NCBI GenBank assembly: GCA_023663725.1
Contig: JAMPGX010000001.1
Location: 124,001-188,000, forward strand
From: a bacterium
GTDB lineage: Bacteria; Bacillota; Clostridia; Lachnospirales; Lachnospiraceae
Reading direction: 5' to 3'
DNA: 64,000 bases
The notes under the pieces are model-generated. The model saw nothing but the letters and a program-made list of their open reading frames with translations, made no database searches and was not told the origin of the DNA. This document shows positions 9,158-16,571 of the stretch, in pieces; position 1 is the first letter of the stretch, and every line of letters starts with the position of its first letter. A program made the translations under genes and the position numbers.

Positions 9158-10123
9158 TCAGCGGCCCATGACATCGCCGCTCTCCAATTCGTCTCTCTCC
9201 GCAGGCGCGGCCATCTGATCAATAATATACGGCGGTCGGGTTCTGGCCGCATCCAGTGTGCGCCACAGGTACTCCCCCAGAATGCCCAGCATCAGCAGGA
9301 TCAGCCCAGATGAGCACAGGACAACGCACATCAGGGAGGACCATCCCGCGATGGGGGTTCCCAATGTAAAATATTCCGCCAGAACGCTGATAAACAATAT
9401 AACGGCGCCAATATTAAAGAGCACACCGACTATCGACATAAAGCGGATCGGTATATAGGAAAAACTCATCATGGAATCCATAACCAGTTTAAACTTCTTG
9501 GCAAACGTCCATTTCGACTCCCCCTTCTCCCTGTTCCGTCTGTCAAAATACACCATATCCGTCTGAAATCCCGCCCACAAGACCTGTAGGGTCAGGCTGG
9601 AATTCTTCTCGTCCAGTCTCTCCAGCACCTCGATAACCTTGCGGTCGATCAGATAACAGTCGCAGCCGCCGGCCGGCATGTTCTTATTGACGAGCTTTCT
9701 CACCAGTACATAGTATAAATTCGCAAAAAACACTTTTACCCTGCTCTCATCCCTGGAACTTCTGACAGCCAGCACCACCTTGTTTCCCTTTTTCCAGCTG
9801 TCATACATCCGCAGGATAAGCTCCGAATCCTCCTGCAGATCCGCCTGCTTGGTAACTGCGCAATCTCCGGTGCAGACAGACAATCCAGCAAGCAACGCCG
9901 CATGCTCGCCAAAATTCCTCGACAGCTTCACCAGGCGTACGTGGCTGTCCCTTCTATGTATCTGATTCATAACCTCCCAGGACCCGTCCCCTGAACCGTC
10001 GTCCACAAAAACGATCTCGTACTCGTCCAATGCGTCCAATATCTTGGTCCGCATGTCCTCATAGAGGTCCATCAGCGTATCCTCATTATAATATACCGGC
10101 ACCACTATAGAAAGCTTACTCAC
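9158..10123 (-). CDS. Family 2 glycosyltransferase, membrane-anchored (DPM1/GtrB type)
   Basis: Probably transfers a sugar from a nucleotide donor to a polyprenyl phosphate at the membrane. The GT-A fold starts with SIVVPVYYNEDTLMDLYEDM. VFVDDGSGDGS is near residue 40, KQADLQED (the DxD-like position) is near residue 91, and FDRRNREKGESKW is near residue 195. Two hydrophobic segments (about 228-252 and 262-285) anchor the C-terminus, as in GtrB-like proteins. Start ATG at 10123 overlaps the end of the ketoisomerase gene by 8 bases, so the two are coupled. Which sugar it moves cannot be read from the sequence. Confidence 0.85.
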   Translation of the reverse strand: MSKLSIVVPVYYNEDTLMDLYEDMRTKILDALDEYEIVFVDDGSGDGSWEVMNQIHRRDSHVRLVKLSRNFGEHAALLAGLSVCTGDCAVTKQADLQEDSELILRMYDSWKKGNKVVLAVRSSRDESRVKVFFANLYYVLVRKLVNKNMPAGGCDCYLIDRKVIEVLERLDEKNSSLTLQVLWAGFQTDMVYFDRRNREKGESKWTFAKKFKLVMDSMMSFSYIPIRFMSIVGVLFNIGAVILFISVLAEYFTLGTPIAGWSSLMCVVLCSSGLILLMLGILGEYLWRTLDAARTRPPYIIDQMAAPAERDELESGDVMGR

Positions 10124-10568
10124 GGCTATCCCCCTTCACCCTACTGAGCTCCGCCAAATAATCATCATAGTCTCGTATATACTCCTCCGCGTCATAATGC
10201 CTGCTCGCCAGGATCAGCAGAATTGAATCCTGAGAGAAATCATACATATCCTTCCACAGCATAGGCGATATATACAATCCCATTCTGGGCCTGTTGAGTT
10301 CAACCACCACAGACTGCACCCCATTGTCAATCCTCACCTTACTGGTACCCGCCACATTGACCAGCAGAAACTCTGTCTCCCGATTCGCATGCTGACCTCT
10401 TACCACTTCCTCGTCGGAGCCGTATATATAGAAAACACGTTTGATATCAAAAGGAATATCCTGTCCCTCTCCCTCGATAACCACCAGATTACCCCGCTCG
10501 TCTCCCAGATCGACAAACTCAATTATCTTATATTGTTGTTCCAGCTTCATGAATACCTCATCTTCCAT
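10116..10568 (-). CDS. Cupin sugar 3,4-ketoisomerase (FdtA/QdtA/WxcM-like)
   Basis: A 150-residue protein resembling the FdtA family, which isomerises dTDP-4-keto-6-deoxyglucose to the 3-keto form. Visible features are DERGNLVVIEG near residue 23, FDIKRVFYIYG, RGQHANRETEFLLVNVAG and the terminal CW-like SPMLWKDMYDFS segment. The cupin His in RGQHAN is present. It lies between a DegT-type aminotransferase and a glycosyltransferase, the arrangement expected for a 3-amino-3,6-dideoxyhexose pathway. An alternative start is the Met at residue 7. Confidence 0.85.
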   Translation of the reverse strand: MEDEVFMKLEQQYKIIEFVDLGDERGNLVVIEGEGQDIPFDIKRVFYIYGSDEEVVRGQHANRETEFLLVNVAGTSKVRIDNGVQSVVVELNRPRMGLYISPMLWKDMYDFSQDSILLILASRHYDAEEYIRDYDDYLAELSRVKGDSRE

Positions 10569-10572
10569 TATG

Positions 10573-11667
10573 TCATACGAAGGAGTTCAACGCCTCTATC
10601 ACCATATCCTGTTCTTCCTGTGTCATACCGTTATACATCGGAATGGACAGAACCGTATCCGCATATTCCTCCGCGATGGGAAAATCTCCCCGCCGGTGTC
10701 CCAGACAGGCATATGCCTCTGACAAGTGCGGCGGTATCGGATAGTGAATAATCGTCCCTATCCCCTTTTCCTCCAGATAGGAGATCAGCCTGTCCCTCTC
10801 CCGCGTACGGACCACATATTGATGCCATACACTGTCCGCTCCCTGCCTGACCTGAGGCAGGACAATACGCTCATTATGAATCGCGCCGGCATATCTGCCC
10901 GCCAGCGCTCTTCTCTCCTCCGTCAGCTCCCACAAATGCTGCAGACGAACTCTAAGCAAGCCCGCCTGTAGCTCGTCCAGTCTGGAATTGGCTCCCACCA
11001 CTTTGTTATAATACCGCTTCTCACTTCCATAGTTCCGATATATGCGCATCCTGGAGGCAATCTCTTCATCATCGGTGACAATAGCCCCGCCATCGCCAAA
11101 TGCGCCCAGATTCTTGGACGGATAAAAGGAAAAACAACCGATATCTCCGAATGTGCCCGTCTTCCTGCCCATAAAGCACGCCCCGTGCGATTGCGCGCAA
11201 TCCTCCACAAGACGCAACTGATGCCTTTTGCATACTTCCACGATCTCCTTCATATTGGAGGCTTGACCGTACAAATGCACCACCAGAATGGCCTTCGTCT
11301 TATCCGTCACATATTGTTCAAGCTTGCCGGCATCCATGTTGTAATACTCATCAGGCTCGACAAATATCGGCGTCGCGCCATTGATGGTAATACCCATCAC
11401 GCTGGCAATATAGGCATTGGACTGTACAAGTACCTCGTCGCCAGCGCCAATTCCCAGAATGCGGAACGCAAGCCACAGGGCATCCAGACCGCTTGCCAGA
11501 CCAACACAGAAGCCGGAGCCATTAAAGTCAGCGAACTCCTTCTCAAACTCACTCACCTCCGGCCCCAGGACATACCGCCCTGAGCGAAGCACTTTCAATG
11601 CCTTCGCCTCCAGCTCCTCCTGATATCTATAGAAGACCCTATCCAATCGATTGGGCATGATTGCCAT
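10573..11667 (-). CDS. DegT/DnrJ/EryC1-type sugar aminotransferase (FdtB-like)
   Basis: PLP-dependent aminotransferase acting on a keto-sugar nucleotide. Typical features are GSGFCVGLASGLDALWLAFRI near the N-terminus, EDCAQSHGACF with the PLP-contacting Asp, and FSFYPSKNLGAFGDGG with the PLP Lys. The frame is open to 11817, but ATG at 11667 (MAIMPNRLDRV) follows GGGAGG at 9 bases and matches the family start. With the adjacent FdtA-like isomerase it probably makes a dTDP-3-amino-3,6-dideoxyhexose; the product stereochemistry is unknown. The dTDP-glucose synthesis genes are not in this window. Confidence 0.87.
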   Translation of the reverse strand: MAIMPNRLDRVFYRYQEELEAKALKVLRSGRYVLGPEVSEFEKEFADFNGSGFCVGLASGLDALWLAFRILGIGAGDEVLVQSNAYIASVMGITINGATPIFVEPDEYYNMDAGKLEQYVTDKTKAILVVHLYGQASNMKEIVEVCKRHQLRLVEDCAQSHGACFMGRKTGTFGDIGCFSFYPSKNLGAFGDGGAIVTDDEEIASRMRIYRNYGSEKRYYNKVVGANSRLDELQAGLLRVRLQHLWELTEERRALAGRYAGAIHNERIVLPQVRQGADSVWHQYVVRTRERDRLISYLEEKGIGTIIHYPIPPHLSEAYACLGHRRGDFPIAEEYADTVLSIPMYNGMTQEEQDMVIEALNSFV

Positions 11668-11968
11668 TGCGCGCATCCTCCCAGAGTGTATATTCCTTAC
11701 CAAATATAACATGTTTTGACAAGGTTTACAACACAAATCATACATCACTGACAGATATTCGCCGTGCCCCGTCCGCAATTGCTTCATCATCTCTGAACTA
11801 CGTCGGGTGTAGAACACAAAATTTGCAGATATACTATAATGGTATTTTGTTTTGAATTGAAACGAGTTAAAATATTTTCTGAATACTGTTGCTTACAATT
11901 AGCAACCGTGAAGCATTACACATACATAGATGGCATAGACATGTCCAGCCAACGAGAAAGGGGTCAAC
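11668..11968. other. Divergent intergenic region with a possible operator
   Basis: 301 bp, AT-rich, between the divergent aminotransferase and HTH genes. It contains TATACTATAATGG near 11830 on the plus strand, a plausible -10 region without an obvious -35 match. It also contains an inverted repeat GTTGCT-7-AGCAAC at 11888-11906, centred about 70 bases before the HTH start codon. That palindrome is the best candidate for an autoregulatory operator. No gene is seen. Confidence 0.5.
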
Positions 11969-12394
11969 ATGGAATTCGGTGAAAAATTATATCGTCTTAG
12001 AATAGAAAGAGGAATCTATCAGAAGCAGTTGGCGGCATATCTGCATGTGTCTGTCGGAACAATCTCCAACTACGAGAACGGCGTACATTCTCCTGACCTC
12101 AAGACACTGTGCAAGCTCGCCAACTATTTTCATGTCTCTGTTGACTATCTGCTGGACCGTACAGAATATATCCAGCCCATCGAGGATCTCAATCACGAGT
12201 TGATCGATCAATATACCACCAGTTCTATTATGAACGCAATAGTAGAACTATCTCCTGAAAGCCGTCAGGACCTGGCAAAATACCTCGCCATGCTATCCGT
12301 ATGTGATACAATGGAGCTTCCGTCCCTCTCTTCTTCGGAGCAGAATACCCCCAGTTTCATTCCTCCAGAGCCCGAACCGACATCAGAAGAATAA
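11969..12394 (+). CDS. XRE-family HTH regulator (SinR-like N-terminus)
   Basis: The first 65 residues are a HTH_3 domain: GEKLYRLRIERGIYQKQLAAYL, VSVGTISNYENGVHSPDL and YFHVSVDYLLDRTEY. This is close in layout to SinR/ImmR proteins. The remaining 75 residues have a helical stretch with no recognised domain and end in a Pro/Glu/Ser-rich tail. Ribosome binding site AAAGGGG. It is transcribed away from the aminotransferase and converges on the GDP-fucose synthase with only 12 bp between stop codons. Surface polysaccharide loci often hold such regulators; a role in controlling this cluster is an inference. Confidence 0.85.
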   Translation: MEFGEKLYRLRIERGIYQKQLAAYLHVSVGTISNYENGVHSPDLKTLCKLANYFHVSVDYLLDRTEYIQPIEDLNHELIDQYTTSSIMNAIVELSPESRQDLAKYLAMLSVCDTMELPSLSSSEQNTPSFIPPEPEPTSEE

Positions 12395-12406
12395 AAACCT
12401 GTCCAT

Positions 12407-13351
12407 CTATCGCTCTGCACGCATGGGACTGAGCAGGAAATCCTCATAGGCCAGCCGAATCCCATCCTCCAACTCTGTCTTATACTGCCAGCCCAGAGCC
12501 TTGGCCTTGCTCACATCCAAGAGCTTTCTGGGCGTACCGTTTGGCTTGCTCGTGTCCCAGCGGATCTCTCCTTCATAGCCGACAATAGAGGCCACCAGGC
12601 CCGCAAGCTCCCTGATACTCAGCTCTTTCCCTGTCCCTGCGTTCACAGTCTCATTTCCACTGTAATGATTCATCAGAAATACGCACAGCTGCGCCAAGTC
12701 ATCCACATAGAGGAACTCCCGCAGAGCGCTGCCATCCCCCCAGCAGGTTACATAGGGAAGCCGCTGCTCCTTCGCCTCGTGAAAACGCCTGATCAACGCA
12801 GGCAGAACATGGCTGTGAGTAGGGTGATAGTTGTCGTTGGGACCATACAGATTAGTGGGCATCACAGAGATGTAATCCGTCTTGTACTGCCTGTTTAAAT
12901 ATTCACAGTATTTTAAACCTGATATCTTCGCCAGCGCATAGGCCTCATTGGTTTTTTCCAGCTCGCCGGTCAAAAGGCAGTTCTCCCGTATCGGCTGCTG
13001 GGCCATTCGGGGATAGATGCAGGAAGAGCCCAGAAATTCAAGCTTCTTACAGCCATGCTTCCATGCACTGTGAATCACATTCATCTCCAACATCATATTC
13101 TCGTACATAAAATCTGCCAGAGCGCTGTCGTTAGCAGCAATTCCTCCCACCTTCGCAGCCGCCAAAAACACATATTCCGGCCTCTCTGCCGCAAAGAAGT
13201 CCTCCACCGCCTGTTGACTGCACAGATCCAACTGTTGGTGAGTGCGGGTAATAATATTGCAATACCCATTTCTCTCCAACTCCCTGACAATGGCAGATCC
13301 CACCATTCCTCTGTGACCGGCAACATATATTTTCGCATCCTCGTTCATCAT
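12407..13351 (-). CDS. fcl: GDP-L-fucose synthase (epimerase/reductase)
   Basis: Converts GDP-4-keto-6-deoxymannose to GDP-L-fucose with NADPH. The Rossmann motif GHRGMVGSA lies near residue 10, the FLGSSCIYPRMAQQPIRE segment near residue 105, and the catalytic pair YALAKISGLK near residue 135. NLYGPNDNYHPTHSHVLPALI is a GDP-fucose synthase signature. The frame is open to 13390; ATG at 13351 is chosen from homology, with a weak GGGG-type site upstream. The partner dehydratase gene (gmd) is not nearby. Confidence 0.93.
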   Translation of the reverse strand: MMNEDAKIYVAGHRGMVGSAIVRELERNGYCNIITRTHQQLDLCSQQAVEDFFAAERPEYVFLAAAKVGGIAANDSALADFMYENMMLEMNVIHSAWKHGCKKLEFLGSSCIYPRMAQQPIRENCLLTGELEKTNEAYALAKISGLKYCEYLNRQYKTDYISVMPTNLYGPNDNYHPTHSHVLPALIRRFHEAKEQRLPYVTCWGDGSALREFLYVDDLAQLCVFLMNHYSGNETVNAGTGKELSIRELAGLVASIVGYEGEIRWDTSKPNGTPRKLLDVSKAKALGWQYKTELEDGIRLAYEDFLLSPMRAER

Positions 13352-13425
13352 TTTACAGCTACCCCGTTCCATTTGTCGTGATTGTTCCACATTTTAGAAA
13401 CAATATATTTAATTTTAAAAACCCA

Positions 13426-13454
13426 TTGCCTTTTGCCATATCTCATGGTATAAT
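13426..13454 (+). promoter_or_regulatory. Sigma-A-type promoter
   Basis: TTGCCT (13426-13431), a 17-base spacer and a perfect TATAAT (13449-13454), about 70 bases before the small coiled-coil gene. Confidence 0.65.
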
Positions 13455-13523
13455 ACCATTGTAATTGATTGGCGATATTTTTGTTACACACCTATTATTT
13501 CACGGAAAGGAAAAATAATCAAT

Positions 13524-13799
13524 ATGAAAAGAAAACTAAATCTATGGCAAAAGCTTCAAATCTTATTCCGCTTTCACTGGCTGGACACGCAGGTCGAGTT
13601 CCGTGAGGTCGCCGCGCATCCCACCTGGTATTTGACGCACAACCAGAAACAGATTGATCGCCGTCTTGCCGCTTTTGAGGCCGAAATGGAAAAATACCGC
13701 AAAGAAAAGGAAATAATACTACAAAAATTTAAGGAAGCCGAAGAGGAAATACGGAGAGAAAAGATTGAGCGCTCTCAATCCGAAAATCCTTTTTCATAA
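13524..13799 (+). CDS. Small coiled-coil protein, function unknown
   Basis: A 91-residue protein. The first half is basic and aromatic (LWQKLQILFRFHWLD). The second half (about 45-85) is a highly charged heptad-like helix rich in Glu and Lys (AEMEKYRKEKEIILQKFKEA). No signal peptide, membrane segment or known domain is recognised. It has its own promoter at 13426-13454 and a GGAAAGGA site upstream of the ATG, so it is probably a real gene. Its nearest downstream neighbour is the tRNA-Leu gene on the other strand. Confidence 0.7.
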   Translation: MKRKLNLWQKLQILFRFHWLDTQVEFREVAAHPTWYLTHNQKQIDRRLAAFEAEMEKYRKEKEIILQKFKEAEEEIRREKIERSQSENPFS

Positions 13800-13870
13800 A
13801 ATTCTTCTGCGGAAATTCCATGCCGTTGCTCAGGAAAGAATCCGTACATTTCTTTCTTAATGTACAAAAT

Positions 13871-13907
13871 AGCGCAAAACACGAACTATCACGTTCTGCT
13901 TTGCGCT
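13871..13907 (-). terminator. Terminator downstream of tRNA-Leu(CAG)
   Basis: AGCGCAAA and TTTGCGCT form the outer stem and GAAC/GTTC an inner stem around a short loop. On the minus strand it is followed by ATTTTGT. It lies just downstream of the tRNA. It could also stop the convergent coiled-coil gene. Confidence 0.7.
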
Positions 13908-13912
13908 TACCC

Positions 13913-13996
13913 TGCAGGAGAAGGGACTTGAACCCTCAAGGTGTTACCACCACACGGACCTGAACCGTGCGCGTCTGCCAATTCCGCCACTCCTGC
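13913..13996 (-). tRNA. tRNA-Leu (anticodon CAG)
   Basis: On the minus strand the 84-base sequence folds as a class II tRNA. The 7-bp acceptor stem is GCAGGAG/CTCCTGC with discriminator A. The D-arm contains AATTGGCAGAC. The anticodon stem CACGG/CCGTG holds the loop TTCAGGT (anticodon CAG). A long variable arm follows, and the T-loop is GGTTCAAGTCC. CCA is not encoded. Confidence 0.95.
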
Positions 13997-14103
13997 GAAC
14001 AACACATATCATATATCATCTGCCGGGAAATGTCAATAGGAATATATAAATTTTTCAAAAAATATTTATTGTTTCTACAACTAACACGAATGCTTCGCGC
14101 CTC

Positions 14104-14132
14104 TTGACATTTTTTTCATGCTGTGATAAGGT
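14104..14132 (+). promoter_or_regulatory. Probable promoter of the ECF S-component gene
   Basis: Perfect TTGACA at 14104-14109, then 17 bases, then TAAGGT at 14127-14132. The -10 is a weak match. The predicted start near 14139 gives a leader of about 150 bases before the start codon at 14288. Confidence 0.5.
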
Positions 14133-14138
14133 TATTAA

Positions 14139-14261
14139 GGTTCAGCAGAAGCGACCTCACAGCAGACAGAAGTCTGACTTCCCTTTAATATGTCAATTTA
14201 TTGAATCAAGAACGAAGTGTCAGGAAGACATCTACGCCCAGAAGGGCTTGGATGTTTTTTT
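14139..14261 (+). promoter_or_regulatory. Structured leader ending in an intrinsic terminator (candidate riboswitch or attenuator)
   Basis: Between the predicted transcription start and the ECF S-component gene lies about 120 bases of leader. It ends in a textbook terminator: ACATC and GATGT with GCCC/GGGC inside, loop AGAA, then seven T (14228-14261). A terminator between a promoter and a vitamin-transporter-type gene is the standard layout of a transcription-attenuating riboswitch. The conserved cores of the TPP, FMN, cobalamin, THF, preQ1-I and T-box classes were looked for and not found. The ligand is unknown. Confidence 0.55.
14228..14261 (+). terminator. Intrinsic terminator in the leader of the ECF S gene
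   Basis: Stem ACATC/GATGT (14228-14232 and 14251-14255) with an inner stem GCCC/GGGC (14236-14239 and 14244-14247) and an AGAA loop. A run of seven T ends at 14261, 27 bases before the start codon. Confidence 0.85.
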
Positions 14262-14287
14262 ATGTCTGGCCAGGAAAGGAGATCTAT

Positions 14288-14815
14288 ATGAAAAAAAATG
14301 TGAAAAACCTGTGTCTCTCCGCCGTCTGTCTCGCGCTGTGTATGCTCCTGCCCTTTTTGACAGGACAGCTTCCCCAGATCGGCAATGCCTTGTCCCCCAT
14401 GCATATCCCTGTACTGATGTGCGGTCTGCTCTGCGGCTGGCCCTATGGTCTGGTGATTGGCTTCATTGCGCCGCTGCTGCGCTTTGTCCTGTTCGGGATG
14501 CCGCCTCTCATGCCCATCGGCCTGGCCATGATGTTCGAGCTTGCCGCCTACGGCGCTCTTTCCGGACTTTTGTTAAAATTCTTGCCAGACAAAACAGCAT
14601 TCCTGTATACCTCCCTCATCGGCGCCATGCTGGGCGGCCGCGTCATATGGGGAATTGCGCGGTATATTTTGGGGCTGGTGGTCGGACCCACCTTTACCCT
14701 GTCTGCATTCCTGCTGGGAGCGTTTATCAACGCCGCGCCGGGCATTATCTGCCATATTTTGCTGATCCCCCCGGTGGTGATCGGCGTGCGGCGCGCACTG
14801 AAAAATTGTGACTAG
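14288..14815 (+). CDS. ECF transporter S component (substrate unknown)
   Basis: Membrane substrate-capture subunit of an energy-coupling-factor vitamin or micronutrient transporter (PF12822-like). 175 aa with about six hydrophobic segments. MHIPVLMCGLLCGWPYGLVIGFIAPLLRF is characteristic and LLGAFINAAPGIICHILLIP is the last helix pair. ATG at 14288 is chosen over the upstream 14201 because GGAAAGGAG stands 7 bases before it and the upstream codons lie in the leader terminator. No EcfA or EcfT genes are near, so it would share a common energising module (group II). Its TAG stop lies inside the first CTAG of repeat B1. The substrate cannot be told from the sequence. Confidence 0.85.
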   Translation: MKKNVKNLCLSAVCLALCMLLPFLTGQLPQIGNALSPMHIPVLMCGLLCGWPYGLVIGFIAPLLRFVLFGMPPLMPIGLAMMFELAAYGALSGLLLKFLPDKTAFLYTSLIGAMLGGRVIWGIARYILGLVVGPTFTLSAFLLGAFINAAPGIICHILLIPPVVIGVRRALKNCD

Positions 14816-14862
14816 TGTACTGACCCGCTCATTTGGCGAAATGTGAACGGGTCAGTACACTG
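14812..14862. repeat. Family B palindrome, copy B1 (short form)
   Basis: AGTGTACTGACCCG and CGGGTCAGTACACT flank a 20-base centre resembling the inner part of copies B2 and B4 (ATTTGGCGAAATGTGAA). It begins CTAG, and the TAG is the stop codon of the ECF S-component gene. The stem bases ACCCG/CGGGT differ from B2 (TACCG/CGGTA) and B3 (ACACG/CGTGT), with pairing kept in each. Confidence 0.85.
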
Positions 14863-14896
14863 GTGTGTTGTATACATCTGAAAAAGCGGATACCGA

Positions 14897-16558
14897 TTAT
14901 TCTTCAACCTTGTATTTTTTGAGAAACTCCTCCTTGGGACAGGGTCTACTATAGTAATATCCCTGGATAAAGTCCGAGCCGAGCTGTACGATCTGTTGCT
15001 GCTCCTCCCGTTCTTCTATGCCCTCTATCACAATGCGCAGATTAATGCTATGTACCATGTTGATGATATGGCTGAGCAGCTGGCGCTCATAATCATTCTG
15101 CAGGGCTTTCAGGGTAAAGCTTCTGTCTATCTTCACAATATCCGGACTGAACCGAGCAATATTCTGTAGATTTGAATATCCTGTCCCAAAATCATCCAGA
15201 GCGATCTGGATACCTGCCTCCTTGAACCTCTGCCATTCCTTCTGCACATTAATACTGTTTTCCAGGTATCCGCTTTCCGTCAGTTCCATAATCAAAGCAT
15301 CCGGAGGCAGCTGTGTGTCATGCAACGCATCCATGACCTCCATAAAAACAGGACTTTTTGTCAGCTGGATATAAGACAGGTTAATACTGATCCGAAAGTC
15401 CGGATATTTCTTCCTGCAGATCCGACACATCTCCGCCGCCCTGTGAATAATCCATTTACCCACTGGCAAAATCAGTCCGCTTTCCTCAAGAATCGGAATA
15501 AACTCCCCAGGCGGTATGGATTCTCCGTCCGGCATCTGGTAGCGCAATAGAACCTCCGCGCCATACAGCTCCTCGCTGCTGGTATACACCAGCGGCTGAA
15601 AATGCAGATCCAAACCCGCAAAATCGTTGGAGACAGATTTCCGCAGACTCCTGCTGATATCTCTGGTGCGCAGAAACGCCGCATAATCCTTCTGCGTAAA
15701 TATATACACCTGATTTTTTCCCAGACGCTTAGCCTGCCCCAGTGCAAATTCAGACAAACGCATTACCTCTTCATAATCCGGCCTCTGCATATCCTGTATA
15801 TTGATGATACCGCCGGATATCGTGTAAACTGCCTCATAATTGCGCTGGGCAATCGCCTGCTCCACCGACAGACGTATACTGCCGTACTGCGCCTTGATCT
15901 CGTCGACAAATCCGTTGTGCAGATCCAATATCAAGAATTCATCGGAGATAACACGATAAACACATTGTCCCGGAAGTAGACAGCCCTCAATGCATTGCGC
16001 CACCTGACGCAGCACCGTGTCCCCGTAATCCACGCCCAATCTCTCATTGATGATTCGGAAGTCGTCAATGCCGATGCGCATCACAAAGCCTTCCGTCAAA
16101 TCCCTCTGACAATCCAGCAGCTCACGGAAAGAAGAAGCCCCCAACAGGCCACTCACATTGTCCGCCTTCTGCGTCCGCCCAATCTCGTTGATACAGCCCA
16201 GCATCAGGTAAGGAAGCCCCTCTTCATTCTGCACCACCCGTCCCTTGCAGATAATCCAGATCGGCGTGCCATCCTTTCCAAGCCAGCGATAACGCAGGTC
16301 ATGCTCCACCTTCTGACCAGACAACAACAATTTCAGATCCGTCTCCAGCATGGGATAATCGTCAGGATACACAAAACCTTTCAGATTCTCCAGCACATCA
16401 CAGAACCTACATCCCGGCAGAGCAAAACGCTGTGTCGCGCCCTCCGTAATATAGTACACGTCATTCACAATATCGTACACATAGAGATTATCGTTCATGC
16501 AGGCTGCAAATTGCTCCGCCACCCTGCAAAACGCATCGAAATCATGGTTTTTATTCAT
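14897..16558 (-). CDS. EAL-domain cyclic-di-GMP phosphodiesterase with degenerate GGDEF domain
   Basis: 553 aa, cytoplasmic (no membrane segments). A PAS-like sensor domain (about 30-130) is followed by a GGDEF-type domain whose signature reads VISDEF, so cyclase activity is unlikely. The C-terminal EAL domain (about 310-550) starts with GAEVLLRYQ (EVL instead of EAL). It keeps the other catalytic segments: SINLSYIQL, LIMELTESG, ALDDFGTGYSNL, KIDRSF, IEGIEE and FIQGYYYSRP. It probably hydrolyses c-di-GMP. ATG at 16558 with GGCGGAAG is preferred to the open frame up to 16609, which overlaps the upstream gene. It is 13 bp behind the SseB-family gene. Confidence 0.88.
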   Translation of the reverse strand: MNKNHDFDAFCRVAEQFAACMNDNLYVYDIVNDVYYITEGATQRFALPGCRFCDVLENLKGFVYPDDYPMLETDLKLLLSGQKVEHDLRYRWLGKDGTPIWIICKGRVVQNEEGLPYLMLGCINEIGRTQKADNVSGLLGASSFRELLDCQRDLTEGFVMRIGIDDFRIINERLGVDYGDTVLRQVAQCIEGCLLPGQCVYRVISDEFLILDLHNGFVDEIKAQYGSIRLSVEQAIAQRNYEAVYTISGGIINIQDMQRPDYEEVMRLSEFALGQAKRLGKNQVYIFTQKDYAAFLRTRDISRSLRKSVSNDFAGLDLHFQPLVYTSSEELYGAEVLLRYQMPDGESIPPGEFIPILEESGLILPVGKWIIHRAAEMCRICRKKYPDFRISINLSYIQLTKSPVFMEVMDALHDTQLPPDALIMELTESGYLENSINVQKEWQRFKEAGIQIALDDFGTGYSNLQNIARFSPDIVKIDRSFTLKALQNDYERQLLSHIINMVHSINLRIVIEGIEEREEQQQIVQLGSDFIQGYYYSRPCPKEEFLKKYKVEE

Positions 16559-16571
16559 ATCTTCCGCCTCG

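Noticed and set aside
14139-14261. Assignment of the ECF leader to a known riboswitch (TPP, THF, preQ1, FMN, cobalamin, T-box)
   Set aside because: The conserved core sequences I know for these classes could not be found in the leader, so no class is claimed.
14104-14811. A 235-codon open frame on the plus strand overlapping the ECF S-component gene
   Set aside because: It runs through the promoter, leader and terminator and is in a different frame from the clear membrane protein with a good ribosome binding site.
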